A stretch of 64,000 nt of DNA from Bacteroidales bacterium (lineage in GTDB: Bacteria; Bacteroidota; Bacteroidia; Bacteroidales; UBA932): positions 1 through 64,000 of the forward strand of contig JAFUDQ010000005.1 of assembly GCA_017459075.1 (NCBI GenBank). The letters are read 5' to 3'. The notes below the pieces were generated by a model. The model did no database searches. It was not told the origin of the DNA and saw only the letters and a list, made by a program, of their open reading frames with translations. Position numbers and translations under genes: made by a program. Each line of letters starts with the position of its first letter. Position 1 is the stretch's first letter. Below are positions 52,891-61,941 of the stretch, in pieces.

Positions 52891-53481
52891 CTATTTATTC
52901 AGGAAATTGTCTACAAGGGCTTCTGCTTCTGCATAGGCAACATCCAGCTTGTCATTTACAAGCACAACGTCAAACTTGGGGGCATAAGTCATTTCTTCAG
53001 CCGCCTTGGCCACGCGTTCTGCGATAGCTTCCGGAGTATCTGTCTGGCGGGCGACAAGCCTGCTGTGCAACTCTTCCACAGAAGGCGCCTGGATAAATAC
53101 AGACAGGGCCTTGTTCCCGAAGTACTTCTTAAGATTCACACCACCTTTGACATCGACATCGAAAATAATCACATGCCCTTTGTCCCAAATCCTCTGGACC
53201 TCGCTCTTAAGGGTACCGTAATAGCGCCCCTCATAAACCTGCTCATATTCCACGAACATATCAGCCTCTATACGGCGGCGGAACTCCTCTACGCTGAGGA
53301 AGTAATACTCCACTCCGTCCTGCTCCTGGCCGCGGGGCGGGCGCGATGTCGCAGAAATGGAAAACTCAATCTCCGGATGCAGGCCGAGAATGTGATTCAC
53401 GATGGTACTTTTGCCTGACCCTGAGGGGGCTGAGAAAATCAATACTTTGTTCTTTGGTAAACTATTTTTTTTGCAAGCCAT
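52891..53481 (-). CDS. gmk: Guanylate kinase
   Basis: 196 aa from ATG 53481. P-loop IFSAPSGSGKSTIVNHIL near 16-33, GMP-binding SATSRPPRGQEQDGVEYYFL near 44-63, and IIFDVDVKGGVNLKKYF near 102. It phosphorylates GMP to GDP. The promoter region is shared with the divergent fba gene; a TATTTTTG -7 box is at 53543-53536. Confidence 0.95.
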   Translation of the reverse strand: MACKKNSLPKNKVLIFSAPSGSGKSTIVNHILGLHPEIEFSISATSRPPRGQEQDGVEYYFLSVEEFRRRIEADMFVEYEQVYEGRYYGTLKSEVQRIWDKGHVIIFDVDVKGGVNLKKYFGNKALSVFIQAPSVEELHSRLVARQTDTPEAIAERVAKAAEEMTYAPKFDVVLVNDKLDVAYAEAEALVDNFLNK

Positions 53482-53522
53482 AACTTTTATCGTTTTATCA
53501 TCCCGATGGTTGATTCTGATTA

Positions 53523-53553
53523 TTTGAACTTTCTGCAAAAATAGTTAATTTTG
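53523..53553 (+). promoter_or_regulatory. Promoter of fba
   Basis: TTTG (53523-53526), 19 bp, TAATTTTG (53546-53553), giving a leader of about 65 nt. It overlaps a minus-strand -7 box for gmk. Confidence 0.75.
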
Positions 53554-53623
53554 CCTGATTTTTGAAGTGAATACCAAAGATATTGGTAAATATCGGCAAA
53601 TAATTAACAACATAATAGTTACT

Positions 53624-54625
53624 ATGGTATCTTACAAAGAATTAGGCCTCGTTAACACCCGCGAAATGTTCGCAAAGGCCGTAGCCGGCGGATATGCAAT
53701 CCCCGCATTCAACTTCAACAACATGGAGCAGCTCCAGGCTATCATCATGGCATCTGCAGAGACTAAGTCTCCTGTTATCCTCCAGGTTTCAAAGGGCGCA
53801 CGCAACTATGCAAACCAGACTCTTCTCCGTTACATGGCAGAAGGCGCAGTTGCTTACGCAAAGGAACTCGGATGGGAGCATCCCCAGATCGTTCTCCATC
53901 TTGACCACGGTGACAGCTTCGAGCTTTGCAAGAGCTGCGTAGACATGGGCTTCAGCTCAGTAATGATCGACGCTTCTTCACTCCCTTACGAAGAGAACAT
54001 CGCCCTTACAAAGAAGGTTGTTGAATATGCACATCAGTTCGATGTTACCGTTGAGGCAGAGCTTGGCGTACTCGCAGGCGTAGAGGATGAGGTTTCTGCA
54101 GCAGAGTCTCATTATACAAAGCCGGAAGAGGTTATTGACTTCGCTACCCGCACTGGTTGCGACTCTCTCGCAATCTCCATCGGTACCAGCCACGGAGCTT
54201 ACAAGTTCACTCCTGAGCAGTGCACCCGTGACCCTAAGACCGGCCGTCTTGTACCTCCGCCCCTCGCATTCGACGTTCTCCATGAGATTGAGAAGAAGCT
54301 CCCCGGATTCCCTATCGTTCTCCACGGCTCATCTTCAGTTCCCCAGGAGTATGTAGACATCATCAACGCCAACGGTGGCAAACTTCCGGATGCAGTAGGT
54401 ATTCCTGAGGAGCAGCTTCGTGAGGCTTCAAAGAGCGCTGTTTGCAAGATTAACATTGACTCTGACAGCCGTCTTGCAATGACCGCAGCTGTTCGCAAGG
54501 TCTTCAACGAGAAGCCCGGTGAGTTCGACCCTCGTAAATACCTCGGTCCTGCTCGCGATGAGATGAAGAAGCTTTACATGCACAAGATCATTAACGTTCT
54601 TGGAAGTAACGGAAAAGCTGAGTAA
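53624..54625 (+). CDS. fba: Class II fructose-bisphosphate aldolase
   Basis: 333 aa from ATG 53624. Zinc and substrate motifs: YAIPAFNFNNMEQLQAI, VLHLDHGDSFELCKSCVDMG, EAELGVLAGVEDEV, SIGTSHGAYKF and VLHGSSSVP. It cleaves fructose 1,6-bisphosphate into two triose phosphates in glycolysis and works in reverse in gluconeogenesis. A strong terminator follows. Confidence 0.95.
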   Translation: MVSYKELGLVNTREMFAKAVAGGYAIPAFNFNNMEQLQAIIMASAETKSPVILQVSKGARNYANQTLLRYMAEGAVAYAKELGWEHPQIVLHLDHGDSFELCKSCVDMGFSSVMIDASSLPYEENIALTKKVVEYAHQFDVTVEAELGVLAGVEDEVSAAESHYTKPEEVIDFATRTGCDSLAISIGTSHGAYKFTPEQCTRDPKTGRLVPPPLAFDVLHEIEKKLPGFPIVLHGSSSVPQEYVDIINANGGKLPDAVGIPEEQLREASKSAVCKINIDSDSRLAMTAAVRKVFNEKPGEFDPRKYLGPARDEMKKLYMHKIINVLGSNGKAE

Positions 54626-54645
54626 TCCAAAGCAAAAGCAAAAAA

Positions 54646-54682
54646 AATAAGCGTTGTCCAAAAGGGCAACGCTTATTTTTTT
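54646..54682. terminator. Terminator between fba and the btuG-like gene
   Basis: AATAAGCGTTG with CC (54646-54659) pairs with 54664-54677 over AAAA with one mismatch. A-rich upstream and T-rich downstream tracts suit both convergent genes. Confidence 0.85.
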
Positions 54683-55799
54683 ACCTCCAGTCCCAGGCAA
54701 GGTGACCGGGGCAGACCCCGACGGCAATCCTTGCAATCTGGCTGCCGGAAGAATTGAAGCGGTACAGGTAGCCCGGATTGGAATAATCGCCCTTGTCTGC
54801 AATGTAAATATCGCCGTTGGCAGGATTAATCCACAGGCCTGAAGGCGCTCCGAAGCTTTCAAATGTATCCACGGGAACAGGGAATTCAGAAATACTGCCA
54901 GTAGCCGGATCATACACGCAGTTGCTGCTTTCCCATTCAAGGGTGGTATAAGAGAAGGCAGTGTCAAAAATATACAGCTTGCCATCATAAGTATCGGCGT
55001 AAGTACCTCCAAAATCGAATCTCTTTTCAACCTTTTCCGTCTCTGTATTGAAAATAAGGGACGATGCCGCTATGCCGTTATAATCTCCTGACGAGTTGAT
55101 AAAGAAGGATTTACCGTCCGGCATAAGGGTAAGAGGGGAGTAGGCGTTTACGACTCCGAGGCTGACTTTTTTAATCTCCTTGAAATCGATAAGGTCGATG
55201 ACGGAAATGCTTGCCGTCTCATTGGCTCCGCCACCGGTGAAATCAGTATGGTAACTGCATGAATTAAGGACATACAGACGGTCTCCTACAATGGCGATGC
55301 CTTCAGGTTCATGCCCCGTGGCGCAGGTTTTAATTACATCCTTTGTGGCAAGCGAAACTTTTGCAACATATCCGTCCTCTGCATATGAAGTAACATAGGC
55401 ATATTCTGCGGTGCAGGCAATCATACGGCAGTTAGGAATCTCTACCGCAGCTACATGATGGCCATCGCGGTCGCTGATTTCCAGGATGTTGGAAGCATTT
55501 ACCGTAAGCAAAACATAGTTTCCGGTAAGGCTGATGTCGTTTACAACATCTCCAAGACCACCACTGACTGAAGGGTTCAGAGAGGCCCACCAATTGCCGT
55601 TGAAGGTATTGTCATCTGTGTTGTAATACCCCAGGGAAGCGTTGTTCTTGCCCCATTGCCCCTCGCTGGCAAAATAAAAACCACTCAATCTGTAAACAGG
55701 GTCGATGATGATTTCAGGCCCGTCGTCCTTGCGGCATGAGAATACGGAAAAAACCGCTGCCGCCAAAATGATAAAACTTGCTAACTTTTTCATAATCAA
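54681..55799 (-). CDS. Surface beta-propeller lipoprotein, BtuG-like (DUF5074/YncE)
   Basis: 372 aa. Lipoprotein signal (FSVFSCRKDDG), then a seven-bladed propeller with repeats such as YAYVTSYAEDGYVAKVSLAT, RLYVLNSCSY and PSGLWINPANGDIYIADKGD. It lies 4 bp after a TonB-dependent receptor whose end resembles BtuB. In Bacteroides, BtuG is a surface lipoprotein of this fold that binds vitamin B12 very tightly and forms the lid of BtuB. I infer the same role. Another cargo cannot be excluded. Confidence 0.78.
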   Translation of the reverse strand: MIMKKLASFIILAAAVFSVFSCRKDDGPEIIIDPVYRLSGFYFASEGQWGKNNASLGYYNTDDNTFNGNWWASLNPSVSGGLGDVVNDISLTGNYVLLTVNASNILEISDRDGHHVAAVEIPNCRMIACTAEYAYVTSYAEDGYVAKVSLATKDVIKTCATGHEPEGIAIVGDRLYVLNSCSYHTDFTGGGANETASISVIDLIDFKEIKKVSLGVVNAYSPLTLMPDGKSFFINSSGDYNGIAASSLIFNTETEKVEKRFDFGGTYADTYDGKLYIFDTAFSYTTLEWESSNCVYDPATGSISEFPVPVDTFESFGAPSGLWINPANGDIYIADKGDYSNPGYLYRFNSSGSQIARIAVGVCPGHLAWDWR

Positions 55800-55803
55800 T
55801 TAT

Positions 55804-57777
55804 TTAATATTCTATTGTTAACTTTATAAGTATGTGCCTTCCCGGCATCGGATACCTTGTCACAACCTCATAATCCTGGTCAAACAGATTATTTATATCA
55901 ATGCCGATGCTGCCAAAAGCCCTTGAAACTGCAATTCCTTTCCATGCGAAAGACAGGTCTGTGGTATACCACGGCTTAAGTTCATTCTCCTTGATATTGG
56001 CGGAATTGCGGTACCTCTTGCCGGTATAAATCCATGAAACAGAGGCGGTTAAGCCGCCAGTGGCGATGCTTGCGACGGCGGAGCCGCTGTGAGTGGGGGA
56101 GTAGGCTATGCGGCCATCGTACCAATCGGACGCCCTGTCCGTCCTGTCCCTTGCATCCTCATAAGAATATGTGGCCCTTAGGCCGATATCCATATTATTT
56201 ATTTTTGCCGATGCTGCTGCGCTGACGTCTGCCCCCCTGGCCCGGACCTTGCCGTAATTAATAACCGACCACCGGAACTGGCTGGCTGCCGGGATGGCTA
56301 CTATTTTATCTGTTACAGAGGCCCCGTAGACATCGGCGGAAAGCCTGAAACTGCCCTCCGGGAGCGGCAGGGAAACATCGGCCCCGAAGTCCAGCTGGCG
56401 GGTGTATTCAGGGGAGAGGGAAGCCCTTCCTCCGATGGTGTAATAAAGGTCGTTGAACGTTGGCGCCCGGAAAATTTCTTTATAAAAGGAGCGTAATTTA
56501 AGCCATGAAAGCCCTTCGTAGGAAAGAATCACAGTTGGAGTCCATTTTGTGCGAGAGGACCAGGCGTCGCCGGCAGAAGTCCTGTCCTTGAAATGACTGG
56601 CAAGAAGGGAGGTATGGATATGCCAGCCAAGGCCCGGGGATATTGCAAGCTGGGCGGCGGCGAGGCCCGTAAGTCTCTCTGCCTCAGGTATTGACGCGGC
56701 GGCAAGAGTCTCACTCCATGAAGAGAAGCCGTTCCTTCGGGCGTCAATGGAAAAGCTTGCTCCAAGCCACTGTGACGGCCTCCATGCCGCTGCGGCGTAA
56801 AGGTAAGCCTCGCTCTGCCAGTACTTATTGTTAACCTTCATGACAGCCGCATTCTTAGTAGGGTCCTGAAGATATTTGCAATAGTCACGGGCATATTTTC
56901 CTCCAATACGAAGTTGCCACTGTTCAGAAAGGGACGTTTCCCAGCCGCCTTGCAGGAAAGCGCTCCTGTCCCACTGGCGGTCTTTAGAGGAATACTGGTC
57001 GCTTACCCTCCGGACCACGGGCCCCGGTAAACCCCTCTCGGAACTATACCAGAAGCCGCTCAGGGCCAGTTTTTCGTACCAAAGGCTGACTTCACCCTTA
57101 AGGGCCCTTACATCCCCGTTGGTGCGGGTTGCGGTAGTGTCGTAGCCGCTTTCATGAAAAGTAAAGCGGTACCGCCCGTTAGAATAAAGGTAGGATACAT
57201 TGGCAGATGCCTTGAGTTTCCCGTTGTAAGAAGCTGTAACAGAAGGATTTTGAGTGCCGAAGGCTCCTGTCCTGTATGCGGCTTTCACGCCGGATTTCTC
57301 TGGCTTACGGGTTTTTATATACACCGATGCTGCCGATGCCAGGTCAGATGCGCTTTGCAGAAGCTCTGCTTTCTGGGCCTGATACAAGGTGAGCGATTCT
57401 ATGTTTTCAAGGGAGAACCTGCCCAAGTCTACCTGCCCGTTCTGGGCGTTGTTTATTTTAACTCCATTATAAAATACGGCTGTATGCTGAGAGCCTAAAG
57501 ACCTGGTATTTATTGTTTTAAGGCCGCCTATCCCGCCGTAATCCTTAACCTGAACTCCGGCGAAATACCTTGCGGCATCGGCAATGGAAGAAGCAGGAAG
57601 GCTCTCAATGGTTTTTCTGTCTATGGTCGCAACCGGCAGTGCGGCTGTCTTGACAAAAGTGATGCGGGCTGCCTTAACGGAATCGGTTATAGCGACGGTT
57701 GAATCATTGGGTAATAAAGGGGTGGCCGGGCTGGAAAGGCCCAGATGCAGAAATATGGATATTACGGCTCCAATCAT
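55804..57777 (-). CDS. TonB-dependent receptor, BtuB-like
   Basis: 657 aa from ATG 57777; a TTG two codons earlier is also in frame. Plug domain from about residue 50 (TIDRKTIESLPASSIADAAR, TINTRSLGSQHTAVFYNGVK), then a 22-strand barrel ending YPMPGRHILIKLTIEY, the kind of end found in BtuB. No carboxypeptidase-like N-terminal extension of SusC type is present, and length suits BtuB. It would import vitamin B12 or another corrinoid, using TonB energy, with the lipoprotein downstream. No other B12 gene is close. Confidence 0.8.
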   Translation of the reverse strand: MIGAVISIFLHLGLSSPATPLLPNDSTVAITDSVKAARITFVKTAALPVATIDRKTIESLPASSIADAARYFAGVQVKDYGGIGGLKTINTRSLGSQHTAVFYNGVKINNAQNGQVDLGRFSLENIESLTLYQAQKAELLQSASDLASAASVYIKTRKPEKSGVKAAYRTGAFGTQNPSVTASYNGKLKASANVSYLYSNGRYRFTFHESGYDTTATRTNGDVRALKGEVSLWYEKLALSGFWYSSERGLPGPVVRRVSDQYSSKDRQWDRSAFLQGGWETSLSEQWQLRIGGKYARDYCKYLQDPTKNAAVMKVNNKYWQSEAYLYAAAAWRPSQWLGASFSIDARRNGFSSWSETLAAASIPEAERLTGLAAAQLAISPGLGWHIHTSLLASHFKDRTSAGDAWSSRTKWTPTVILSYEGLSWLKLRSFYKEIFRAPTFNDLYYTIGGRASLSPEYTRQLDFGADVSLPLPEGSFRLSADVYGASVTDKIVAIPAASQFRWSVINYGKVRARGADVSAAASAKINNMDIGLRATYSYEDARDRTDRASDWYDGRIAYSPTHSGSAVASIATGGLTASVSWIYTGKRYRNSANIKENELKPWYTTDLSFAWKGIAVSRAFGSIGIDINNLFDQDYEVVTRYPMPGRHILIKLTIEY

Positions 57778-57784
57778 TACCAAG

Positions 57785-57917
57785 AGTCCGATGTTTCACC
57801 TACCGTGCCGGTCACTTCCGCAGGCCCTTTCGGCCTGGAGAAAGCGGTTATTGGCGTCCGCTCCCGGCAAATGGCAGTGCTGTCTGCTAAATGTTTATCT
57901 TTGTGGGTGCAAATATA
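57785..57917 (-). promoter_or_regulatory. Structured leader of the btuB-like gene
   Basis: A TATATTTG -7 box (57917-57910) gives a leader of about 125 nt. It has a CAGGCC/GGCCTG hairpin with a GAAAG loop and GC-rich pieces such as GACCGGCACGGTAGG. A regulatory RNA is plausible here, because B12 receptors are usually under riboswitch control. I could not match the cobalamin riboswitch core (GCCACTG box), so I leave it unnamed. Confidence 0.4.
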
Positions 57918-57969
57918 AAAAGAATATTTAGTATCTTTGTAAGACGTGAATATGAAAATTATTGCAATT

Positions 57970-58575
57970 ATGGATAAAACAAGTTACGCACTGGGTATGA
58001 GCATTGCCCACAACCTCCTTCAGTCAGGAGTTAAAAACATTAACGCAGAAGACTTCCTGGCAGGTCTTAAAGCAACTTTGAACGGAGAAGACCCCAAGGT
58101 TTCCTATCAGGAGGCTGGAAAGATTCTGGAAGACTACTTCAGCAATATGGAGGTAGAAAAGGCCGCAGAAGAAGCAGAAGTTGCAGAGGCAATGAAGAAA
58201 GAGGGAGAGGAATTCCTTAAGGAAAACGCCGGAAAGCCCGGAGTTGTCACCCTTAAGAGCGGTTTGCAGTACAAAGTCCTTAAGGACGGAACAGGCCGTA
58301 AGCCTGGCAAGACTTCCAAGGTTCGCTGCAACTATGAGGGAACCTTTACAAACGGAATGGTCTTTGACAGCTCCTACAAGAGGGGGGAACCTGCCGTATT
58401 CGGTGTAAATCAGGTGATTGCAGGATGGACAGAGGCCCTTCAGCTCATGAGCGAAGGCTCAGAGTGGGAACTCTACATCCCTTATCAGCTCGCTTACGGT
58501 GAGGCCGGCGCACACGGCGCAATCCCTCCCTGCGCAGCCCTTGTGTTCAAAGTGGAACTTATAGAGGTATTGTAA
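57970..58575 (+). CDS. FKBP-type peptidyl-prolyl isomerase
   Basis: 201 aa from ATG 57970 (MDKTSYALGMSIAHNLL, the usual front of Bacteroidales FkpA-like proteins). ATG 57952 is a possible earlier start. Residues about 1-75 form the helical dimerisation part and about 100-201 the FKBP domain: VRCNYEGTFTNGMVFDSSY and WELYIPYQLAYGEAGAHGAI. It speeds proline isomerisation during folding. No signal peptide, so cytoplasmic. A TATCTTTG -7 box lies at 57932-57939. Confidence 0.9.
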   Translation: MDKTSYALGMSIAHNLLQSGVKNINAEDFLAGLKATLNGEDPKVSYQEAGKILEDYFSNMEVEKAAEEAEVAEAMKKEGEEFLKENAGKPGVVTLKSGLQYKVLKDGTGRKPGKTSKVRCNYEGTFTNGMVFDSSYKRGEPAVFGVNQVIAGWTEALQLMSEGSEWELYIPYQLAYGEAGAHGAIPPCAALVFKVELIEVL

Positions 58576-58576
58576 T

Positions 58577-59152
58577 TTGACTTTTACAGAGGTCATAGAA
58601 GTCTTAGCCCTTGTTACCGGACTGATTTATCTTTTCTTTGAAATTATTCAGTCCAACTGGATGTGGGTTGTGGGAATACTTACGGGTATCCCCGTAGCCA
58701 TATCGTTCGGCATGCAGCATATATGGGCCTCCATGACCCTGAATATCTACTACGTAATAATGTCCGTAGTGGGCATTATTATGTGGATAAATGCCTCAAA
58801 GCAGACCACGGAAGGGGCGTATCATCTGGTGCATCTGCCAAAGAAGGTATTGATAATCAGTTTGATAGCTACTGTTTTGGGAATCCCGGCAATGATTCTT
58901 GCCCTGCACCTTACAGGCGGGCAGGAGACAGCTCTTGACGCCGTGGCTTTCGTCCTTAGCGTCATCGGCACATGGTGGCTGGCAAAGTCCTATTTGCAGC
59001 AGTGGCTTGTATGGATTGTGGCCGATGTCATTTCTACAGCCCTTTGCGTTTCCATGGGCTCTTGGTGGCTTGCAGCCCTTTACGCCGCTTATGCAGGCTG
59101 GGCCGTATTCGGATACTTCTTATGGAAGAAAAAAGGAGAATATATAGCATGA
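58577..59152 (+). CDS. pnuC: Nicotinamide riboside transporter PnuC
   Basis: 191 aa with seven hydrophobic segments. The motif SNWMWVVGILTGIPVAISFG (26-45) and YYVIMSVVGIIMWI match PnuC. A TTG at 58577, one base after the isomerase stop codon, is the only start that keeps the first helix; the first ATG (58661) would delete it. PnuC carries nicotinamide riboside by facilitated diffusion for NAD salvage. The TGA stop overlaps the next ATG. Confidence 0.88.
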   Translation: MTFTEVIEVLALVTGLIYLFFEIIQSNWMWVVGILTGIPVAISFGMQHIWASMTLNIYYVIMSVVGIIMWINASKQTTEGAYHLVHLPKKVLIISLIATVLGIPAMILALHLTGGQETALDAVAFVLSVIGTWWLAKSYLQQWLVWIVADVISTALCVSMGSWWLAALYAAYAGWAVFGYFLWKKKGEYIA

Positions 59153-60234
59153 AAAAATCCATTATCATCGTGGCTGCTGCGCTTTTTGCAGGCCTATTCA
59201 TGAAAGCATCGGCCCAGGAAATTGTTTATACCGATGCCACTGTGCTTCCGCTTTACGGTAAGGCCGTTCAGGAGACATCGGCCCGGTATACCCGCTTCCC
59301 GGCCGCCTACGAAGGCGAAAGCCGCAAGGCTCTGTGGGACCTGTCCCTTAATTCCGCCGGCCTGTACATCCGCTTCCGCAGCGATGCTCCGCAGATAAAC
59401 GCAAAATGGGTGAACAAGAATTTCCAGATGCCCCACATGACAGAGGTGGGAATCGGAGGCCTTGACCTTTACACCCTAACCCCGGACGGATGGCGTTTCG
59501 TGGGCGCGGGCTTCACTTGGACAAAGGGCACTCACCATGAGCGCAAGATTGTCTCCAATATGAAGCCGCAGATGCGTGAGTACATGCTTTACCTGCCGCT
59601 TTACGACAGTATAGATTCCCTTTACGTAGGTGTTCCGGAGGGTTACACAGTGGCACTTCCTGCCGTTAACAGGCCTTCTGACAAGAAGCCGGTCGTAATG
59701 TATGGAACAAGTATCCTCCAGGGAGGTTGCGCAACCCGCGCCGGAATGGCCCATACAGCCATTATAGGCCGCAGGCTTGACAGGGAGGTCATCAACCTCG
59801 GATTCAGCGGAAACGCTCATCTTGACCCTGAAGTGGCCCGCCTCATGGCCCGCGTAGAGGCTCCCGGCGTCTTTGTACTGGACTTTGTGCCTAACTGCAA
59901 GGCGGAACTTATAAATGAGAAGGGAGAAGCCTTCTTCCGCATCCTGAGGGAGGCTCATCCGGATGTTCCCATCGTCTTTGTGGAGAATCCTTTCTTCCCC
60001 CACGCTATCGTGGATGAGAAGACGGCAAGCGACATCAAAGAGAATAATGCTGCACTCAGGGCCCTTTATGAGAAGATGAAGAAAGAGGGTCAGAAGAAAC
60101 TGTTTTACGTGACCAATGAGGGTATGACCGGTGACGATGGAGACTCTTTCGTAGATGGCGTCCACCTTACGGACCTTGGCATGCTGCGCTATGCAGAGCA
60201 TGTTCTTCCGACAATCAAAAAAGCTTTGAAATAA
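59149..60234 (+). CDS. Secreted SGNH/GDSL hydrolase
   Basis: 361 aa from ATG 59149. Signal peptide (FMKASAQE), then an N-terminal beta domain with VGIGGLDLYT (GxDLY motif, near 103). The SGNH fold follows: block I VMYGTSILQGGCATR with the catalytic Ser, GFSGNAHLDPEVA with block II Gly and block III Asn, and block V DGVHLTDLG with Asp and His near the end. Such enzymes take acyl or acetyl groups off carbohydrates. It overlaps pnuC by 4 bp and precedes the amino sugar genes. Confidence 0.88.
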   Translation: MKKSIIIVAAALFAGLFMKASAQEIVYTDATVLPLYGKAVQETSARYTRFPAAYEGESRKALWDLSLNSAGLYIRFRSDAPQINAKWVNKNFQMPHMTEVGIGGLDLYTLTPDGWRFVGAGFTWTKGTHHERKIVSNMKPQMREYMLYLPLYDSIDSLYVGVPEGYTVALPAVNRPSDKKPVVMYGTSILQGGCATRAGMAHTAIIGRRLDREVINLGFSGNAHLDPEVARLMARVEAPGVFVLDFVPNCKAELINEKGEAFFRILREAHPDVPIVFVENPFFPHAIVDEKTASDIKENNAALRALYEKMKKEGQKKLFYVTNEGMTGDDGDSFVDGVHLTDLGMLRYAEHVLPTIKKALK

Positions 60235-60250
60235 TTAAAAACCAAACTAT

Positions 60251-61108
60251 ATGAAAATCATTATTGACAGCGGTGCAACAAAGGCTCAGTGGGGCCTTGT
60301 CGCAGATGGAAAAGAAGTTGGAATGATTACAACTGCCGGTATCAACCTTGCTACCATGTCTGCAGATGCAGTTGAGGCTATCGTGGCAGAGGCTGCTTCA
60401 CAGGTTCCTGCACCTGAGAAAGTAGAGGCAGTTTATTTCTATGCCGCCGGCCTTATCACCACTCCCGGCGAGGCTGTTCCCCAGCTTGCCACAGGCCTGG
60501 ACAAGAGCTTCCGCAAGTATTTCCCTAACGGAAAATTTGAGTATGCATCGGACCTTCTGGCAGCTGCAAGGGCAGTCTGCGGTCATTCAAAGGGTATAGC
60601 CTGCATACTTGGAACCGGTTCCAACTCCTGCCTTTTTGACGGAGAGAACATCGTCCGCAACATCCACTCCTGCGGCTTCATCCTTGGTGATGAGGGTAGC
60701 GGCGCATCCCTTGGAAAACGCTTCATGGCTGCTTTCCTTAAGGACCTGCTCCCGGAAGAGGTGGCATCGGACTTCGCTTCAAAGTATGAAGTAGACTATC
60801 TTACCGTTGTTAAGAATGTGTATCGCAGTGCCGCTCCTTCAAAGTATCTTGGCGGCTTCGCTCCTTACATCATCAGCTGGTATGACAGGAATGAGTATGT
60901 CAAAGAGCTGATAGAGGAAAACTTCCGCGATTTTGTAAAGGGCTTCCTGGTTCGTTACGATCCTTCCAAGACCCTCCCTCTTGGTGCTATTGGCGGCTTC
61001 GCCTATGCAAACAAGGCCATCCTTGAGAAGGTCGCTGCAGAAGAGGGCGTTCGCTTTGACAAAATCTACAAGACTCCTATCGAGGGCCTTATCCAGTATC
61101 ACGCTTAA
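60251..61108 (+). CDS. murK: BadF/BadG-type kinase, probable MurNAc/GlcNAc kinase
   Basis: 285 aa. ATPase of the actin/hexokinase fold: IIDSGATKAQWGLVADG at the start, then CILGTGSNSCLFDG near 117-130 and FILGDEGSGASLGKRF. In N-acetyl sugar kinases of this type the enzyme phosphorylates amino sugars with ATP. The next gene, 14 bp on, is murQ, whose substrate is MurNAc-6-phosphate. So MurNAc (perhaps also GlcNAc) is the likely substrate in cell-wall recycling, as in MurK of other bacteria. Inference from context. Confidence 0.82.
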   Translation: MKIIIDSGATKAQWGLVADGKEVGMITTAGINLATMSADAVEAIVAEAASQVPAPEKVEAVYFYAAGLITTPGEAVPQLATGLDKSFRKYFPNGKFEYASDLLAAARAVCGHSKGIACILGTGSNSCLFDGENIVRNIHSCGFILGDEGSGASLGKRFMAAFLKDLLPEEVASDFASKYEVDYLTVVKNVYRSAAPSKYLGGFAPYIISWYDRNEYVKELIEENFRDFVKGFLVRYDPSKTLPLGAIGGFAYANKAILEKVAAEEGVRFDKIYKTPIEGLIQYHA

Positions 61109-61122
61109 TATATTTACATTAT

Positions 61123-61938
61123 ATGAAAGAGACTCGTACAACAGAGCAGGCTTCCCATTACGACCATCTTGAGATGATGTCTACAAGGGAGATTCTTCAT
61201 GGTATGAATGCAGAGGACAGGACTGTGCCGGTAGCAGTGGCAGAGGCCATCCCCGCAATTGAAAAACTCGTAAACGGCATTGTTGAGCGTATGCGTAAAG
61301 GCGGCCGTGTATTCTACCTTGGCGCCGGTACCAGCGGCCGTCTGGGTATTGTGGATGCTTCCGAGATTCCGCCTACCTATGGCGTAAAGGATAAGTTCAT
61401 CGGCCTTATTGCTGGTGGCGACAAAGCTATCCGCAACGCTGTTGAGGCTGCAGAGGACGATCCCAACGGCGGATGGGCAGATATGGCTCCCTTCAATCCT
61501 ACCGTAAATGATATCGTCATTGGTATAGCCGCTTCAGGTACTACTCCTTATGTTGTCGGTACAGTGAAGAAGGCTCGTGAAGAAGGTCTCCTTACCGGTT
61601 GCATCACCTGCAATCACGGTTCACCGGTTGCCGCAGAGGCGGAGATTCCGGTAGAGGTTGTGGTTGGTCCGGAGTTCGTGACCGGAAGTACCCGTATGAA
61701 GTCCGGTACCGCCCAGAAGCTTGTCCTTAACATGATTTCCACTTCCACTATGATTCTTATGGGCCATGTTAAGGGTAACAAGATGATGGATATGCAGCTT
61801 ACCAACATCAAACTTGTTGGCCGCGGTACCCGTATGATTATGGAAGAGACCGGTATTACTGATGCAGAGCTTGCAAAGGACATGCTCCTTCGCTACGGTT
61901 CCGTTCGCGATGCCGTTAACGCTTATCACAAGAAGTAA
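61123..61938 (+). CDS. murQ: N-acetylmuramic acid 6-phosphate etherase
   Basis: 271 aa. SIS domain with FYLGAGTSGRLGIVDASEIP (near 58-77), catalytic region VEAAEDDPNGGWADM and VGPEFVTGSTRMKSGTAQKL near 183-202. It removes the lactyl ether of MurNAc-6-phosphate to give GlcNAc-6-phosphate. Slightly shorter than the Escherichia coli enzyme, without its C-terminal extension. It works after the kinase gene upstream, and recR follows 3 bp later. Confidence 0.95.
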   Translation: MKETRTTEQASHYDHLEMMSTREILHGMNAEDRTVPVAVAEAIPAIEKLVNGIVERMRKGGRVFYLGAGTSGRLGIVDASEIPPTYGVKDKFIGLIAGGDKAIRNAVEAAEDDPNGGWADMAPFNPTVNDIVIGIAASGTTPYVVGTVKKAREEGLLTGCITCNHGSPVAAEAEIPVEVVVGPEFVTGSTRMKSGTAQKLVLNMISTSTMILMGHVKGNKMMDMQLTNIKLVGRGTRMIMEETGITDAELAKDMLLRYGSVRDAVNAYHKK

Positions 61939-61941
61939 TCG

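Noticed and set aside
57785-57905. Cobalamin riboswitch before the btuB-like gene
   Set aside because: Expected from context, but the conserved core boxes could not be found and the leader is short, so only a structured leader is reported.
59476-60201. Minus-strand frame opposite the SGNH hydrolase
   Set aside because: Catalytic blocks of the hydrolase lie on the plus strand; no support for the antisense frame.
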